Notes: generated from the letters alone by a model not told the origin. Positions 39,795-49,181 are shown, numbered from the stretch's first letter. The stretch: 64,000 nucleotides of DNA from Vibrio fortis (GCF_000695685.1 NZ_JFFR01000025.1:1-64000); one strand, 5' to 3'. Program-made: numbers and translations.

Positions 39795-39817
39795 TTGCAT
39801 CTTCTGTTAGACACATT

Positions 39818-39843
39818 AAAAGCCGGCATAATTGCCGGCTTTT
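39818..39843. terminator. Bidirectional terminator after glnS and the prepilin gene
   Basis: AAAAGCCGGCA and TGCCGGCTTTT pair around a 4-base loop; the A and T runs allow function in both directions. Confidence 0.9.
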
Positions 39844-39868
39844 GTGTATCTGTAGATTTAGTATCAAT

Positions 39869-40491
39869 TTATTGATTAGGATCTTGTTGAGTGACTTCCC
39901 CAGTACGCGAGTTGTACCAAAACACGTAGCCTGCATTATTTGGATCGCTGTCGAAATCGACTCGCGTGTAGATGTAATAGCATATCGCGAGCTTAGTCTG
40001 AGGAGAGCCATCTTTTGCAACAAATGAGAAATTTTGGCGACGCGTTACAAAGTCAAAGTCACTTGATTGGCTAGGATCTGTGGTAGCTGTTAAATCCGTT
40101 GTCATAATGGCATCCCAAATTGAGACGCAGCCCTGATCTCCTTGACCAATATTGTAGGGCTGACCCATGGGATTGCCCTTATCACCCCTAGTGGATAACC
40201 GACATCGTTTATATCCAGCTGTGCGTTGCCATCTTCGTCTTCTCCAAAGCCGGGCATGTCATTCATCTCGGCATTGCCGCCGCCACTCACTAGCCATTTG
40301 CTGTGTGCGAAGGTGATTGCGCTTTGAAATTGTGATTCAGCACCTTCAAACAAAGCGATTCGACCATCATCTTGGATATTAAGAAAACGAGGCAGGGCAA
40401 TGACCGATAAAACAACGATAATAACGACCGCTACCAGCATTTCGATGAGGGTGAAGCCTCTATAAGATGCTTTTGAAATATCCTTTTTCAT
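39869..40491 (-). pseudogene. Type IV prepilin-like protein, frameshifted
   Basis: Two overlapping frames together encode one prepilin of about 206 residues. The first (40491 downward) has a short leader and the processing site YRGFTLIEMLVAVVIIVVLS, with Glu at +5 after the cleaved Gly, then IALPRFLNIQDDGRIALFEGA as in MSHA-type pilins. It stays pilin-like to GYPLG (near 40190). The frame then changes, and the continuation KGNPMGQPYNIGQGDQGCVSIWD is found in the frame that ends at 39869. One base is missing after CTAGGGGTGATAAG on the minus strand, next to a G4 run. Either a disrupted gene, a phase-variable one, or a sequencing error. It lies alone between glnS and fur, away from any pilus cluster. 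Confidence 0.8.
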
Positions 40492-40503
40492 AGCTCTCCA
40501 AAT

Positions 40504-40533
40504 AAAAAACGCTGACCTAGGCCAGCGTTTTTT
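40504..40533 (-). terminator. Terminator after fur
   Basis: AACGCTG (40508-40514) pairs with CAGCGTT (40523-40529), extended by A and T runs. It starts directly after the fur stop on the minus strand. Confidence 0.9.
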
Positions 40534-40983
40534 CTATTTCTTCGGTTTGTGCGCGTCTGGGTTGCCTTTGCAATCACCCGTCATGCTCTTACCGTAGAGG
40601 TACAAACTGTGGTTCGTTAGTTGAACGTTGTAACGCTTAGCGATCTCTTTTTGTCTCTCTTCGATAATATCGTCTGAGAATTCAATCACTTCACCACAGT
40701 CTAAACATACAAGGTGATCGTGGTGATGCTGCGTTGATAGTTCGAATACAGACTTGCCGCCTTCGAAGTGATGGCGAGTTACAATGCCAGCGTCATCGAA
40801 TTGGTTAAGAACTCGATAAACGGTCGCAAGGCCAATCTCTTCACCGAGGTCGATTAGCTTTTTATACAAGTCTTCAGCACTAATGTGTTGGCAGTCTGGC
40901 TGTTGTAATACTTCTAGAATTTTGAGCCTTGGGAGGGTCACTTTAAGACCAGCATCTTTTAGCGCTTGATTGTTGTCTGACAT
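40534..40983 (-). CDS. fur: Ferric uptake regulator Fur
   Basis: Iron-dependent repressor of 149 residues. The DNA-binding winged helix (1-about 80) has LKVTLPRLKILEVLQ and GLATVYRVLNQFDDAGIV. Metal ligands are clustered in HHHDHLVCLDCGEVIEF (His 86-88, His90, Cys93, Cys96). The start at 40983 (MSDNNQALKDAGLK) matches Fur of other vibrios; 24 upstream codons are open but not conserved. A Fur-box-like sequence lies about 40 bases upstream and could mediate autoregulation. Confidence 0.97.
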   Translation of the reverse strand: MSDNNQALKDAGLKVTLPRLKILEVLQQPDCQHISAEDLYKKLIDLGEEIGLATVYRVLNQFDDAGIVTRHHFEGGKSVFELSTQHHHDHLVCLDCGEVIEFSDDIIEERQKEIAKRYNVQLTNHSLYLYGKSMTGDCKGNPDAHKPKK

Positions 40984-41019
40984 ATACTTTCCTGTTGATG
41001 ATCTGCAGCAATTAACAGA

Positions 41020-41038
41020 ATTCAATATTCTCATTATT
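41020..41038. promoter_or_regulatory. Possible Fur box upstream of fur
   Basis: The minus strand reads AATAATGAGAATATTGAAT, agreeing with the 19-base Fur consensus at about 12 positions, mostly in the left half. The match is weak, but the location before fur fits autoregulation. Confidence 0.35.
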
Positions 41039-41191
41039 ATAGGATACTCGACCACAACAATAAACCACGAACTTCAAAGGGTTACTCACTTACATCACAA
41101 TCTGTTTTGTAAAATCCAAATATCTCTCTTATATTGGAGGTACGACCAGTTATCATGGTGGTGAATAAAAAACAGAACATGGAAGATCGTA

Positions 41192-41692
41192 ATGAACAAG
41201 CAACTCGCTAGAATCTACAAACCCAATATCGTTAAATTTGCGCTCAACATCTGGCCTCCGTTTTGGGGCGCAGGAATCAAAATTGCTCACATTAGTCCTG
41301 ATTTTCGAGTTGTAAAAACGGTATTGAAGTTACGCTGGTGGAATAAAAACGCCAATCGCACCCAGTATGGAGGGAGTATCTTTTCTCTTACTGATCCGGT
41401 TTACTCATTGATGTTAATGGGAATTCTTGGTGAGCGTTATTATGTTTGGGACAAAGAAGCGAGCATTAACTTTATCAAGCCTGGTCAGTCCGACCTATAT
41501 GCCGAGTTTGAAATCACTCAAAATCAGTTGGATGACATTTATCGTCAGACTCAACTGGGTGAAAAGTGTTTCCCAGAGTTCATTATTTACGTAAAAGATA
41601 AAAAAGGGCAGGTGGTGTCTGAAATCCAACGCACGCTCTATGTAAGGAAGAAACCACAATTTAGGGAAGATGATGAGCCTGTCGAGGCCTAA
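41192..41692 (+). CDS. DUF4442 (hotdog-fold) protein
   Basis: A 166-residue protein of the DUF4442 family, related to acyl-CoA thioesterases of the hotdog fold. NANRTQYGGSIFSLTDPVYSLMLMGIL corresponds to the central helix region of that fold, followed by beta strands (ASINFIKPG, LYAEFEI, FIIYVKDKKGQVVSEIQRTLYV). No catalytic residues are defined for the family, so thioesterase activity is only a suggestion. It is divergent from fur and followed by a terminator. Confidence 0.82.
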   Translation: MNKQLARIYKPNIVKFALNIWPPFWGAGIKIAHISPDFRVVKTVLKLRWWNKNANRTQYGGSIFSLTDPVYSLMLMGILGERYYVWDKEASINFIKPGQSDLYAEFEITQNQLDDIYRQTQLGEKCFPEFIIYVKDKKGQVVSEIQRTLYVRKKPQFREDDEPVEA

Positions 41693-41720
41693 CTATTTGT
41701 ACTTTGTAAGAAATAGAAAC

Positions 41721-41747
41721 AAAAAACCTCCGCGTGGGAGGTTTTTT
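41721..41747. terminator. Bidirectional terminator between the DUF4442 gene and fldA
   Basis: AAAAAACCTCC and GGGAGGTTTTTT pair around a 4-base loop. Confidence 0.92.
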
Positions 41748-41774
41748 AATATCTTCAGTTAGCTTAAAGACGGA

Positions 41775-42308
41775 TTAGTCTTCTAGCTCTGCTAGGCACA
41801 TCTCTTCGTGGATTTGCTTAACCCAGCTTGCAACGCGCTCGTCAGTTAGCTCTGGTTGACGATCTTCGTCAATACATAGACCAACGAATTGGCTGTCGTC
41901 GCCTTCAACAAGTGCTTTAGATGCTTCGAACTCGTAACCTTCAGTTGAAGTGTAACCTAGGATAGTACCGCCTTTCGCTTCAACGATATCACGGATAGTA
42001 CCCATAGCATCACAGAAGTACTCAGCGTAATCTTCTTGGTCACCACAACCAAAGATAGCGACTAGCTTAGTTGAGAAGTCGATAGCTTCTAGCTCTGGGA
42101 AAAAGTCATCCCAATCACATTGTGCTTCACCGTAGTACCAAGTTGGGATACCTAGAAGAAGCAGGTCGAAGTTATCGATGTCTTCTTTGCTGCTTTTTGC
42201 AATGTCTTGAACATGAACGAGCTGCTTGCTCAATTGCTTTTGAATCATCTTTGCAACAGCTTCAGTGTTACCTGTATCGCTACCGAAGAAGAGACCTACA
42301 CTTGCCAT
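41775..42308 (-). CDS. fldA: Flavodoxin 1
   Basis: Long-chain flavodoxin of 177 residues, an FMN electron carrier in the cytoplasm. The phosphate loop GSDTGNTE (9-16) starts the protein. GIPTWYYGEAQCDWDDF and FGCGDQEDYAEYFCDAM provide the isoalloxazine-binding loops. The start at 42308 (MASVGLFFGSD) matches the family; six open codons upstream are ignored. fur-fldA order is conserved with E. coli, although the DUF4442 gene is inserted here. Confidence 0.96.
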   Translation of the reverse strand: MASVGLFFGSDTGNTEAVAKMIQKQLSKQLVHVQDIAKSSKEDIDNFDLLLLGIPTWYYGEAQCDWDDFFPELEAIDFSTKLVAIFGCGDQEDYAEYFCDAMGTIRDIVEAKGGTILGYTSTEGYEFEASKALVEGDDSQFVGLCIDEDRQPELTDERVASWVKQIHEEMCLAELED

Positions 42309-42363
42309 AGAATCATTACCTTTCATTTTGTCTGTTGTCGGTGTAATAAAGTTTGGACGAGAA

Positions 42364-42585
42364 TCAACCGATTCCTGAACCTTCCCAGCTCACTTGAATA
42401 ATTCCCTTGGCGATAAAACCTGCGCAGCCAAGAAACAACACTAACCATACGATGCGACGACCAAATGCCGGAACATTACCCTGTTTCAGAACGTCTTTAA
42501 TTGCCATACCGATTAGAAAGAAAATCGACGCAAATAGAAGATCTAAACCAATAGATTCAATGATGTTCATGTAGTCGTAAAGCAT
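42364..42585 (-). CDS. DUF2788 small membrane protein
   Basis: A 73-residue protein with two hydrophobic segments (about 12-30, LLFASIFFLIGMAI, and 42-62, IVWLVLFLGCAGFIAKGII) separated by a basic turn (KDVLKQGNVPAFGRR). It matches the DUF2788 family found upstream of fldA in gammaproteobacteria; no function is known. The ATG at 42585 has AAGG 5 bases upstream. It is 55 bases before the fldA start and probably cotranscribed. Confidence 0.8.
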   Translation of the reverse strand: MLYDYMNIIESIGLDLLFASIFFLIGMAIKDVLKQGNVPAFGRRIVWLVLFLGCAGFIAKGIIQVSWEGSGIG

Positions 42586-42715
42586 GGGAACCTTATATAC
42601 CAATTTTGCTTGGGCGCACTATATCACTGTTGTGGGATAAAGTTAATCAGCAGAAATCGCTGACTTCTCATTTATCTATTGATATAGAGATTGTTCTTTC
42701 AAAAAGCCGAGACTA

Positions 42716-43477
42716 TTAGCTCAAAAACTTACGAATAGCTCTGAGGACTTCTTTTGGTTTCTCGGCATGCAGCCAGTGGCCAGTATTGGCAATAACATGC
42801 GCTTTTATATTAGAAAACTGCTGCTGAACCATAGGTTGATGTTCGGGCATCAAGTAGTCAGAGTCGCCACCTTTAATAAGTAGGGTTTTGACGCTGGTTT
42901 TCTCAATAGGTTCCCAACCGATAATGTTGGCGTAGTTGGCCTCTAGCGATGCAACATTAAATCGCCAAACCATTACCCCATGTTCGTTTTTGTACAATGA
43001 CTTGGTTAAAAACTGTCGTACGCCGTCAATTTCAATATGACGAGCTAATACTTTTAGCGCTTCTGAACGAGACGTTGGTTGCTCTTCAATGACAGCATTC
43101 AAACCTGCAAGAACATTGTCATGGCGGTTTTGCGTATAAGCGACCGGTGCCATGTCGAGTACAACCAGTTTATCAATACCTGTTAATTCAGTCAGTGCCA
43201 TCGCAACCTTGCCACCCATTGAGTGACCAATAACGATAGGGTTAGAGATGTTGAGTGACGCTAAAAGCTGCGCAACATCCTCGGCCATTGAGCGGTAATC
43301 GTGGGTGTCGCTGTGCGGGGATACACCATGGTTACGTAGATCAATACTTAGTACCTGATGGTCGGTTCTAAGATCGCGAGCAAGTAGGCCTAAATTATCC
43401 AGATTGCCGAACAATCCATGGATCAAAACGATGGTGTGACCCTCACCTTCCAATTTATAGTTGAGCTGTACTGACAT
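42716..43477 (-). CDS. ybfF: Alpha/beta-hydrolase esterase (YbfF)
   Basis: Serine hydrolase of 253 residues. The nucleophile lies in IGHSMGGKVAMAL (G-H-S-M-G), the oxyanion strand in LIHGLFGNLDNLG, and the catalytic His in NTGHWLHAEKP. E. coli YbfF at the same place next to seqA is an esterase active on acyl-CoA and malonyl-CoA in vitro. The start is set at 43477 (MSVQLNYKLEGEG); a Met five codons upstream is also possible. Divergent from seqA, with 93 bases between the starts. Confidence 0.92.
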   Translation of the reverse strand: MSVQLNYKLEGEGHTIVLIHGLFGNLDNLGLLARDLRTDHQVLSIDLRNHGVSPHSDTHDYRSMAEDVAQLLASLNISNPIVIGHSMGGKVAMALTELTGIDKLVVLDMAPVAYTQNRHDNVLAGLNAVIEEQPTSRSEALKVLARHIEIDGVRQFLTKSLYKNEHGVMVWRFNVASLEANYANIIGWEPIEKTSVKTLLIKGGDSDYLMPEHQPMVQQQFSNIKAHVIANTGHWLHAEKPKEVLRAIRKFLS

Positions 43478-43570
43478 TTTTATCTTATTCATGGTGGGTT
43501 TGACGTAGAGTATCCGCGCGGATCTCGCTATAATCCCCCAGAGTTTAAACATTGAGATTGTGAAAAGCGA

Positions 43571-44110
43571 ATGAAAACAATTGAGGTTGATGAGGACCTA
43601 TACCGTTATATCGCGGGTCAGACAGAACGTATCGGCGAAAGTGCTTCAGATATTCTGCGCCGCTTATTGCAGGTGGATAACCAAGGCTTGGCTCCGGCTG
43701 AAGAGATCGTGGAGCCGAAAGGTATCGTTGTGAGTAAGGAAGTAGGCTTTACTCCAGAGAAGCTGGATGGCGTAAAAGAGATGCGCTCGCTGCTTATTTC
43801 AGATGAATTTGCCTCTTTAAAGAAAGCCATTGATCGTTTCATGCTGGTGCTATCAACACTGCATAAAATTGACCCAGCGAGCTTTTCAGAAGCGACTCAA
43901 GTAAAAGGTCGCAAACGTGTTTACTTCGCAGACAATGAAGCGACACTATTGGCCAACGGTAATACCACTAAGCCAAAAGCGATTCCACAGAGCCCGTTTT
44001 GGGTAATCACCAACAACAACACCAGTCGCAAAAGACAGATGGTTGAACAGTTGATGAGTCGCATGAATTTCCAAGCTGAACTAATAGAAAAAGTAACAGG
44101 TTCAATCTAA
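43571..44110 (+). CDS. seqA: Replication regulator SeqA
   Basis: SeqA, 179 residues, binds hemimethylated GATC and delays re-initiation at oriC. The N-terminal oligomerisation domain begins MKTIEVDEDLYRYIAGQTERIGESASDILRRLL in pieces. The C-terminal DNA-binding domain carries FWVITNNNTSRKRQMVEQLM. Its presence implies Dam methylation in this organism. pgm follows in the same direction, with a terminator between. Confidence 0.97.
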   Translation: MKTIEVDEDLYRYIAGQTERIGESASDILRRLLQVDNQGLAPAEEIVEPKGIVVSKEVGFTPEKLDGVKEMRSLLISDEFASLKKAIDRFMLVLSTLHKIDPASFSEATQVKGRKRVYFADNEATLLANGNTTKPKAIPQSPFWVITNNNTSRKRQMVEQLMSRMNFQAELIEKVTGSI

Positions 44111-44124
44111 GGAAATCTGATTTA

Positions 44125-44170
44125 AACCTCATAATATCCATGCTAAAGAAGATATTATGAGGTTTTTTTG
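44125..44170 (+). terminator. Terminator between seqA and pgm
   Basis: AACCTCATAATATC pairs perfectly with GATATTATGAGGTT over 14 bases, followed by a T-run. pgm starts 31 bases later, so pgm is either separately expressed or fed by read-through. Confidence 0.9.
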
Positions 44171-44200
44171 TTTTTTAATTTTGTATATAAGGATGTCAAA

Positions 44201-45847
44201 ATGGCTATGCACCCTCGTGCCGGGCAGAAAGCTCAGCAGGAAGATCTTCATAATATCCCGGCTTTAGTTGCGAACTATTTTTTACAGCAACCGGATGCTT
44301 CTAACCCAGACCATAAAGTACAGTTCGGTACTTCTGGCCACCGTGGTACAGCAGACAAATCAACATTTAATGAAAACCACATTCTTGCTATTGCTCAAGC
44401 AGTAGCAGAAGTGCGTGCAGAGCAGGGCACGACAGGCCCTCTGTTTGTAGGTAAAGATACACACGCGCTTTCTGAACCAGCATTCTCCAGTGTTGTTGAA
44501 GTATTGGTTGCCAATGGCGTTCAAGTTATCACTCAACAAGATAATGGCTACACACCAACACCGGGTGTTTCTCACGCGATTCTAACGTACAACCTTAAGC
44601 ACGAAGATAAAGCTGACGGTATCGTTATTACGCCATCTCACAACCCACCACAAGATGGCGGCATTAAATACAACCCAGTACATGGTGGCCCTGCCGAAGC
44701 TGAGCTGACTCAAGCTATCGAAGATCGTGCAAACGTTTTGATCGCAGAAGGCCTGCAAGGTGTGAAACGCATGTCTCTTGTAGAAGCGAAAGCATCTGAG
44801 CTGTTTGTAGAGATGGATCTTGTTAAGCCATACATCGATGATCTAGTTAATGTGATCGATATGGAAGCAATCCAAAAAGCAAACCTAAAAATTGGTGTTG
44901 ATCCACTTGGTGGTAGCGGCATCGACTACTGGCGTCAAATCGGTAAGGTATACAACCTTGACCTAACACTGGTAAGTGAAGCTATTGACCCATCGTTCCA
45001 GTTTATGTCTCTAGATAAAGATGGCGTGGTTCGTATGGACTGTTCTTCTCCTTACGCAATGGCAGGTCTGCTAGCACTTAAAGATGAGTATGCCCTAGCA
45101 TTTGGTAATGACCCTGATTACGACCGCCACGGTATCGTAACGCCAAAAGGTCTAATGAACCCGAACCACTTCTTGGCGGTATGTATCGATTACCTATACC
45201 GTCATCGTGAAGGTTGGGGCAAAGATGTCGCTGTCGGTAAGACACTGGTATCAAGTGCATTGATTGACCGCGTAGTTGCAGATCTTGGTCGTGAACTGTG
45301 TGAAGTTCCAGTAGGCTTTAAGTGGTTTGTAGATGGTCTATACAACGGTACGTTCGGCTTTGGTGGTGAAGAGTCTGCGGGTGCATCATTCCTACGCAAA
45401 GATAGTACACCATGGTCAACAGATAAAGATGGCATCATTCTGTGTCTTCTTGCTGCTGAAATTACCGCGGTAACGGGTAAGAACCCACAAGAGTACTACG
45501 AAGAGCTAGCAGCAAAACACGGTGAATCTAAATACAACCGTATTCAAGCAGTTGCTAACGGTCCTCAAAAAGACGTGCTTAAAAAGCTATCACCAGAGAT
45601 GGTTGCAGCGGAAACATTGGCGGGTGATGCAATCACTGCTCGTTTAACGCACGCTCCAGGTAATGGTGCTGCAATTGGTGGTCTTAAAGTGACAACTGAA
45701 AACGGTTGGTTTGCAGCGCGTCCGTCAGGCACTGAAGATATTTACAAGATCTACTGCGAAAGCTTTAAAGGCGAAGAGCACCTGAAGCAAATCGAAGCAG
45801 AAGCTCAAGAGATCGTTAACCAAGTGTTTGCTGCGGCAGGTCTATAA
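44201..45847 (+). CDS. pgm: Phosphoglucomutase
   Basis: Alpha-D-phosphohexomutase of 548 residues interconverting glucose-1-P and glucose-6-P. The phosphoserine Ser146 lies in [13 protein letters not shown], the magnesium loop in [10 protein letters not shown], the sugar-binding loop in [15 protein letters not shown], and the phosphate-binding loop in [12 protein letters not shown]. The start [13 protein letters not shown] at 44201 follows AAGGA and matches E. coli Pgm; an upstream extension of 11 codons reads across the terminator and is rejected. Confidence 0.97.
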   Translation: MAMHPRAGQKAQQEDLHNIPALVANYFLQQPDASNPDHKVQFGTSGHRGTADKSTFNENHILAIAQAVAEVRAEQGTTGPLFVGKDTHALSEPAFSSVVEVLVANGVQVITQQDNGYTPTPGVSHAILTYNLKHEDKADGIVITPSHNPPQDGGIKYNPVHGGPAEAELTQAIEDRANVLIAEGLQGVKRMSLVEAKASELFVEMDLVKPYIDDLVNVIDMEAIQKANLKIGVDPLGGSGIDYWRQIGKVYNLDLTLVSEAIDPSFQFMSLDKDGVVRMDCSSPYAMAGLLALKDEYALAFGNDPDYDRHGIVTPKGLMNPNHFLAVCIDYLYRHREGWGKDVAVGKTLVSSALIDRVVADLGRELCEVPVGFKWFVDGLYNGTFGFGGEESAGASFLRKDSTPWSTDKDGIILCLLAAEITAVTGKNPQEYYEELAAKHGESKYNRIQAVANGPQKDVLKKLSPEMVAAETLAGDAITARLTHAPGNGAAIGGLKVTTENGWFAARPSGTEDIYKIYCESFKGEEHLKQIEAEAQEIVNQVFAAAGL

Positions 45848-45874
45848 TCGACGATCGATTTTAGCTCTATAAAT

Positions 45875-45908
45875 AAAAGGGTTGATGTGAAAGCATCAAC
45901 CCTTTTTT
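45875..45908 (+). terminator. Terminator after pgm
   Basis: AAAAGGGTTGATG pairs with CATCAACCCTTTT, then T residues. Almost the same hairpin follows gltA (47837-47869). Confidence 0.9.
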
Positions 45909-45928
45909 GTGCCGCTTTAAAAATAGCC

Positions 45929-46687
45929 TTATCCATGTGGCCAACGTTCTGGCATCACGAACCAGAATTGACCGGACTTTGTTTGGCCATGTACGAATCG
46001 ATCGCCAAATTCTGTAATGGGTGACTGCTCAAAATCCTCAGTGCCTGCCGCCCATTGATTCTTGGTCAATGGATACAAAGCCTCTTCAATCAGGTGTGCT
46101 TGGCTTTGATAACACCAATAGCCATTCACTTGTGATGAGTTGATGGCATAACCTAAACAATGAGTTGGAACTTTTTGTTCAAGAAACGGGTTAGTATACA
46201 AGCGGCCTTGCATTAATAGATGGTGCGATTGAATATCGAGGTCTGGGTATTGAGCGCGAAATGCTTCAGAACTCGACATCTTGAGCTGGTGGCTAAGCAT
46301 ACGATCAAACTTCTTGTCGAGTTGGTCATGCGCATTAGGGCCGTACCAAGTATCTTCATGAAGCAGATAAAACTTAATTGCCACTTCCCAATGTTCCAAT
46401 TGAGCGTTGTGCTTATCTTCTAGAATAAAGTCTATGGCGCCCAATGTTCGACCATCTACATTGATTTGGATTTCATCATGAGCAATGACGTAATGTGGTG
46501 AGTTTTCGAAAAGGGTTTGACACAAGTGCTGATAGACAAACCCTAGTCTTGGATTGCCTTGATATTGGTGGTCATTTGGAAGTGATTGTGACGATGCAAA
46601 TTGTGTTAAATCACTGACGGGTTGCTTGCACTCTAATAGTGGCGGTGAATCCATGATCCATTGAAAAAATCGTTGTAATGACGCCAT
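45929..46687 (-). CDS. DUF1853 protein
   Basis: A 252-residue protein of the DUF1853 family, cytoplasmic, with no signal peptide or membrane segment. The most conserved part is GRTLGAIDFILED (about 79-91) followed by HWEVAIKFYLL (99-109). Asp86, Glu101 and Lys105 lie on two strands in a spacing that resembles, but does not equal, the PD-(D/E)xK nuclease core. WYGPNAHDQLDKKFDRMLSHQL and the C-terminal GDRFVHGQTKSGQFWFVMP are further family features. Function unknown. Convergent with pgm and divergent from the NIF3 gene. Confidence 0.8.
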   Translation of the reverse strand: MASLQRFFQWIMDSPPLLECKQPVSDLTQFASSQSLPNDHQYQGNPRLGFVYQHLCQTLFENSPHYVIAHDEIQINVDGRTLGAIDFILEDKHNAQLEHWEVAIKFYLLHEDTWYGPNAHDQLDKKFDRMLSHQLKMSSSEAFRAQYPDLDIQSHHLLMQGRLYTNPFLEQKVPTHCLGYAINSSQVNGYWCYQSQAHLIEEALYPLTKNQWAAGTEDFEQSPITEFGDRFVHGQTKSGQFWFVMPERWPHG

Positions 46688-46793
46688 CTATTCCTCACTG
46701 ATTGGCTAAGGTCGTCCGACCCAAGTATGCTTTCGACATTCTACCCGTAAATTGATATAACCACGTTATCAAAAATGTAAGCTGGAACAAGCA

Positions 46794-47552
46794 ATGAATA
46801 ACCTACAATTAGAAAAAATTCTTAATGAGAAGCTGCAACCTCAACAGATTAAAGATTACAGCCCGAATGGTCTGCAAGTTGAAGGTACGCCTGAAGTAAA
46901 CCGCATTGTTACAGGTGTTACTGCCTCACAAGCTTTAATTGACAAGGCGGTTGAGCTAAATGCAGATGCACTGCTTGTTCATCATGGTTACTTCTGGAAA
47001 GGTGAGCCTGAGCCGATTCGTGGTATGAAGGGTAAACGCATTCGCACTTTGATTAAGAATGACATCAACCTTATGGGTTATCACTTACCTCTGGATATTC
47101 ATCCGGAATTAGGTAACAACGCAGAACTGGCTCGATTGCTTGAGATCGAAGTAGAGGGCGGGTTAGAGGGGCACCCACAATCAGTCGCTATGTTTGGTAA
47201 GCTGAGAAAACCAATGACAGGTGCTGAATTTGCGGAGAAGATCAAGCAAGTTTTGAATCGTGAGCCATTGCATATTGCTCCGGAAAACTCCGATAAAATG
47301 ATTGAAACAGTCGGTTGGTGTACGGGTGGTGGTCAAGACTACATTGAGCTTGCTGCATCGAACGGCTTAGATGCATTTATTTCGGGTGAGATCTCAGAAC
47401 GCACAACGTACTCAGCACGTGAGCAAGACATTCATTACTTCGCAGCAGGGCACCATGCAACAGAGCGCTACGGTATTAAAGCGCTAGGTGAGTGGCTAGC
47501 TAAAGAGCATGGTTTGGATGTAGAGTTTGTCGATATCGATAATCCGGTATAA
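46794..47552 (+). CDS. ybgI: NIF3-family dinuclear-metal protein (YbgI)
   Basis: A 252-residue NIF3-like protein forming a hexameric toroid with two metals per subunit. Metal ligands are visible in LLVHHGYFWKGE near the N-terminus and in AAGHHATERYGIKAL near the C-terminus. KDYSPNGLQVEG and GWCTGGGQDYIELAASNGLDAFISGEISE are typical. Proposed roles include GTP cyclohydrolase-like or repair activity, none firm. The ATG at 46794 lacks a strong ribosome site. Confidence 0.9.
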   Translation: MNNLQLEKILNEKLQPQQIKDYSPNGLQVEGTPEVNRIVTGVTASQALIDKAVELNADALLVHHGYFWKGEPEPIRGMKGKRIRTLIKNDINLMGYHLPLDIHPELGNNAELARLLEIEVEGGLEGHPQSVAMFGKLRKPMTGAEFAEKIKQVLNREPLHIAPENSDKMIETVGWCTGGGQDYIELAASNGLDAFISGEISERTTYSAREQDIHYFAAGHHATERYGIKALGEWLAKEHGLDVEFVDIDNPV

Positions 47553-47891
47553 GAGCAGATACGGGATGAGGGATACGAGTAGAGATTATCCCTTAAACCT
47601 TTGAGGAACTTCGTAAGTTTTTCTATACGCTTCGTGAGATCCCCAACTCGCTCGTCTCTCGCTCCTGGGGATGACGAGCAACTATCAATTTGTATCCGCC
47701 GATATGATGCGCCAATCAGAACGCTAAAGGGTTATATCTGAATCTGTCATTTCCTAGACTGACGAAGGAAGGAGTAGAGAACCTCTTTGAAAGGCCGTTA
47801 CGGATATTCAAAACATCTCGTATCTCGTATAAAAAGAAAAGGGTTGATGCTTTCGCATCAACCCTTTTTAACAATCATACTTTAAAAGCGA
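47553..47891. repeat. Intergenic region built of repeat fragments before the gltA terminator
   Basis: 339 bases without a gene. GATACGGG/GGATACGAG units at 47558-47580 are mirrored by CATCTCGTATCTCGTAT at 47814-47830. Inside are two related palindromic units: 47635-47675 (ATCCCCA ... TGGGGAT hairpin then GAC) and 47745-47785 (GTCATTTCC ... AGAGAACCTC) in opposite orientation. The pattern resembles small dispersed intergenic repeats of vibrios. The gltA terminator lies at the right end. Confidence 0.5.
47837..47869 (-). terminator. Terminator after gltA
   Basis: AAAAGGGTTGATGC pairs with GCATCAACCCTTTT around a 4-base loop, with A and T runs on both sides. Confidence 0.92.
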
Positions 47892-49181
47892 TTATTCACG
47901 TTCGTGAAGTGCTTTAAAGTCACGCTGCTCTTGACCAGTGTACAGCTGACGTGGACGACCGATACGGTTCGTTGGGTCGCTGTGCATCTCGTTCCAGTGT
48001 GCAATCCAACCGATAGTACGAGACATCGCGAAGATTACTGTGAACATTGAAACAGGGATACCGATAGCTTTCAGAATAATACCTGAGTAGAAATCTACGT
48101 TCGGGTACAGTTTCTTAGATACGAAGTACTCGTCAGAAAGTGCGATACGCTCAAGTTCCATTGCAACGTCTAGCAGTGGATCTTTGATGTTTAGCTCTTT
48201 CAGTACTTCGTGACACGCTTCGCGCATTACTGTTGCACGTGGGTCGTAGTTTTTGTAAACGCGGTGACCGAAGCCCATTAGACGGAATGGGTCATCTTTG
48301 TCCTTCGCTTTTGCAACATATTCTTCGATGTTATCTACGCTGCCGATCTCTTCAAGCATACGTAGACATGCTTCGTTTGCACCGCCGTGAGCTGGACCCC
48401 AAAGAGATGCGATACCTGCCGCGATACATGCGAACGGGTTAGCACCTGAAGAACCAGATAGACGTACTGTTGAAGTAGAAGCATTTTGCTCGTGGTCTGC
48501 GTGCAGAGTGAAGATCTTATCCATTGCGCGAGCAACGATAGGGTTTACTTCGTACTCTTCACATGGGTTAGCGAACATCATGTGAAGGAAGTTTTCTGCG
48601 TAGCTTAGGTCGTTACGAGGGTAGATGAACGGTTGACCGATCGAGTACTTGTAACACATTGCCGCCAGCGTTGGCATTTTCGAAATCAGGCGGTAAGCCG
48701 CGATCTCACGGTGCGTGTCGTTATTGATATCAAGTGAGTCATGATAAAACGCAGCAAGAGCACCAACCACGCCACACATAACGGCCATTGGGTGTGCGTC
48801 ACGACGGAAGCCGTGGAAGAAGCTTGCGATTTGTTCATGAACCATGGTGTGACGAGTAACGGTCGTTTTGAATTTCTCGTATTCGTCGCGAGATGGGGCT
48901 TCACCATAGAGAAGGATGTAACATACTTCCAAGTAATCAGCGTTATTGGCTAGTTGGTCAATTGGGTAACCACGGTGCAAAAGGATACCTTTGCCGCCGT
49001 CAATAAAAGTGATTTGAGACTCACAGGATGCAGTGGCAAGAAAACCAGGGTCAAAAGTGAAAAAACCATTAGAACCTAGTGTACGAACATCGATCACTGG
49101 CGTACCAAGTACACCTTCCGTAATCGGCAGCTCGATTGGCGCTTGACCTTCAATATGAAGGGTAGCTTTCTTATCTGCCAT
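47892..49181 (-). CDS. gltA: Citrate synthase
   Basis: Type II (hexameric, NADH-sensitive class) citrate synthase of 429 residues, condensing oxaloacetate and acetyl-CoA. Catalytic residues are visible in [17 protein letters not shown] (His), [15 protein letters not shown] (His) and [10 protein letters not shown] (Asp). The N-terminal beta domain ([15 protein letters not shown]) is typical of the Gram-negative enzyme. Divergent from sdhC, with a 416-base control region between them, as in E. coli. Confidence 0.98.
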   Translation of the reverse strand: MADKKATLHIEGQAPIELPITEGVLGTPVIDVRTLGSNGFFTFDPGFLATASCESQITFIDGGKGILLHRGYPIDQLANNADYLEVCYILLYGEAPSRDEYEKFKTTVTRHTMVHEQIASFFHGFRRDAHPMAVMCGVVGALAAFYHDSLDINNDTHREIAAYRLISKMPTLAAMCYKYSIGQPFIYPRNDLSYAENFLHMMFANPCEEYEVNPIVARAMDKIFTLHADHEQNASTSTVRLSGSSGANPFACIAAGIASLWGPAHGGANEACLRMLEEIGSVDNIEEYVAKAKDKDDPFRLMGFGHRVYKNYDPRATVMREACHEVLKELNIKDPLLDVAMELERIALSDEYFVSKKLYPNVDFYSGIILKAIGIPVSMFTVIFAMSRTIGWIAHWNEMHSDPTNRIGRPRQLYTGQEQRDFKALHERE

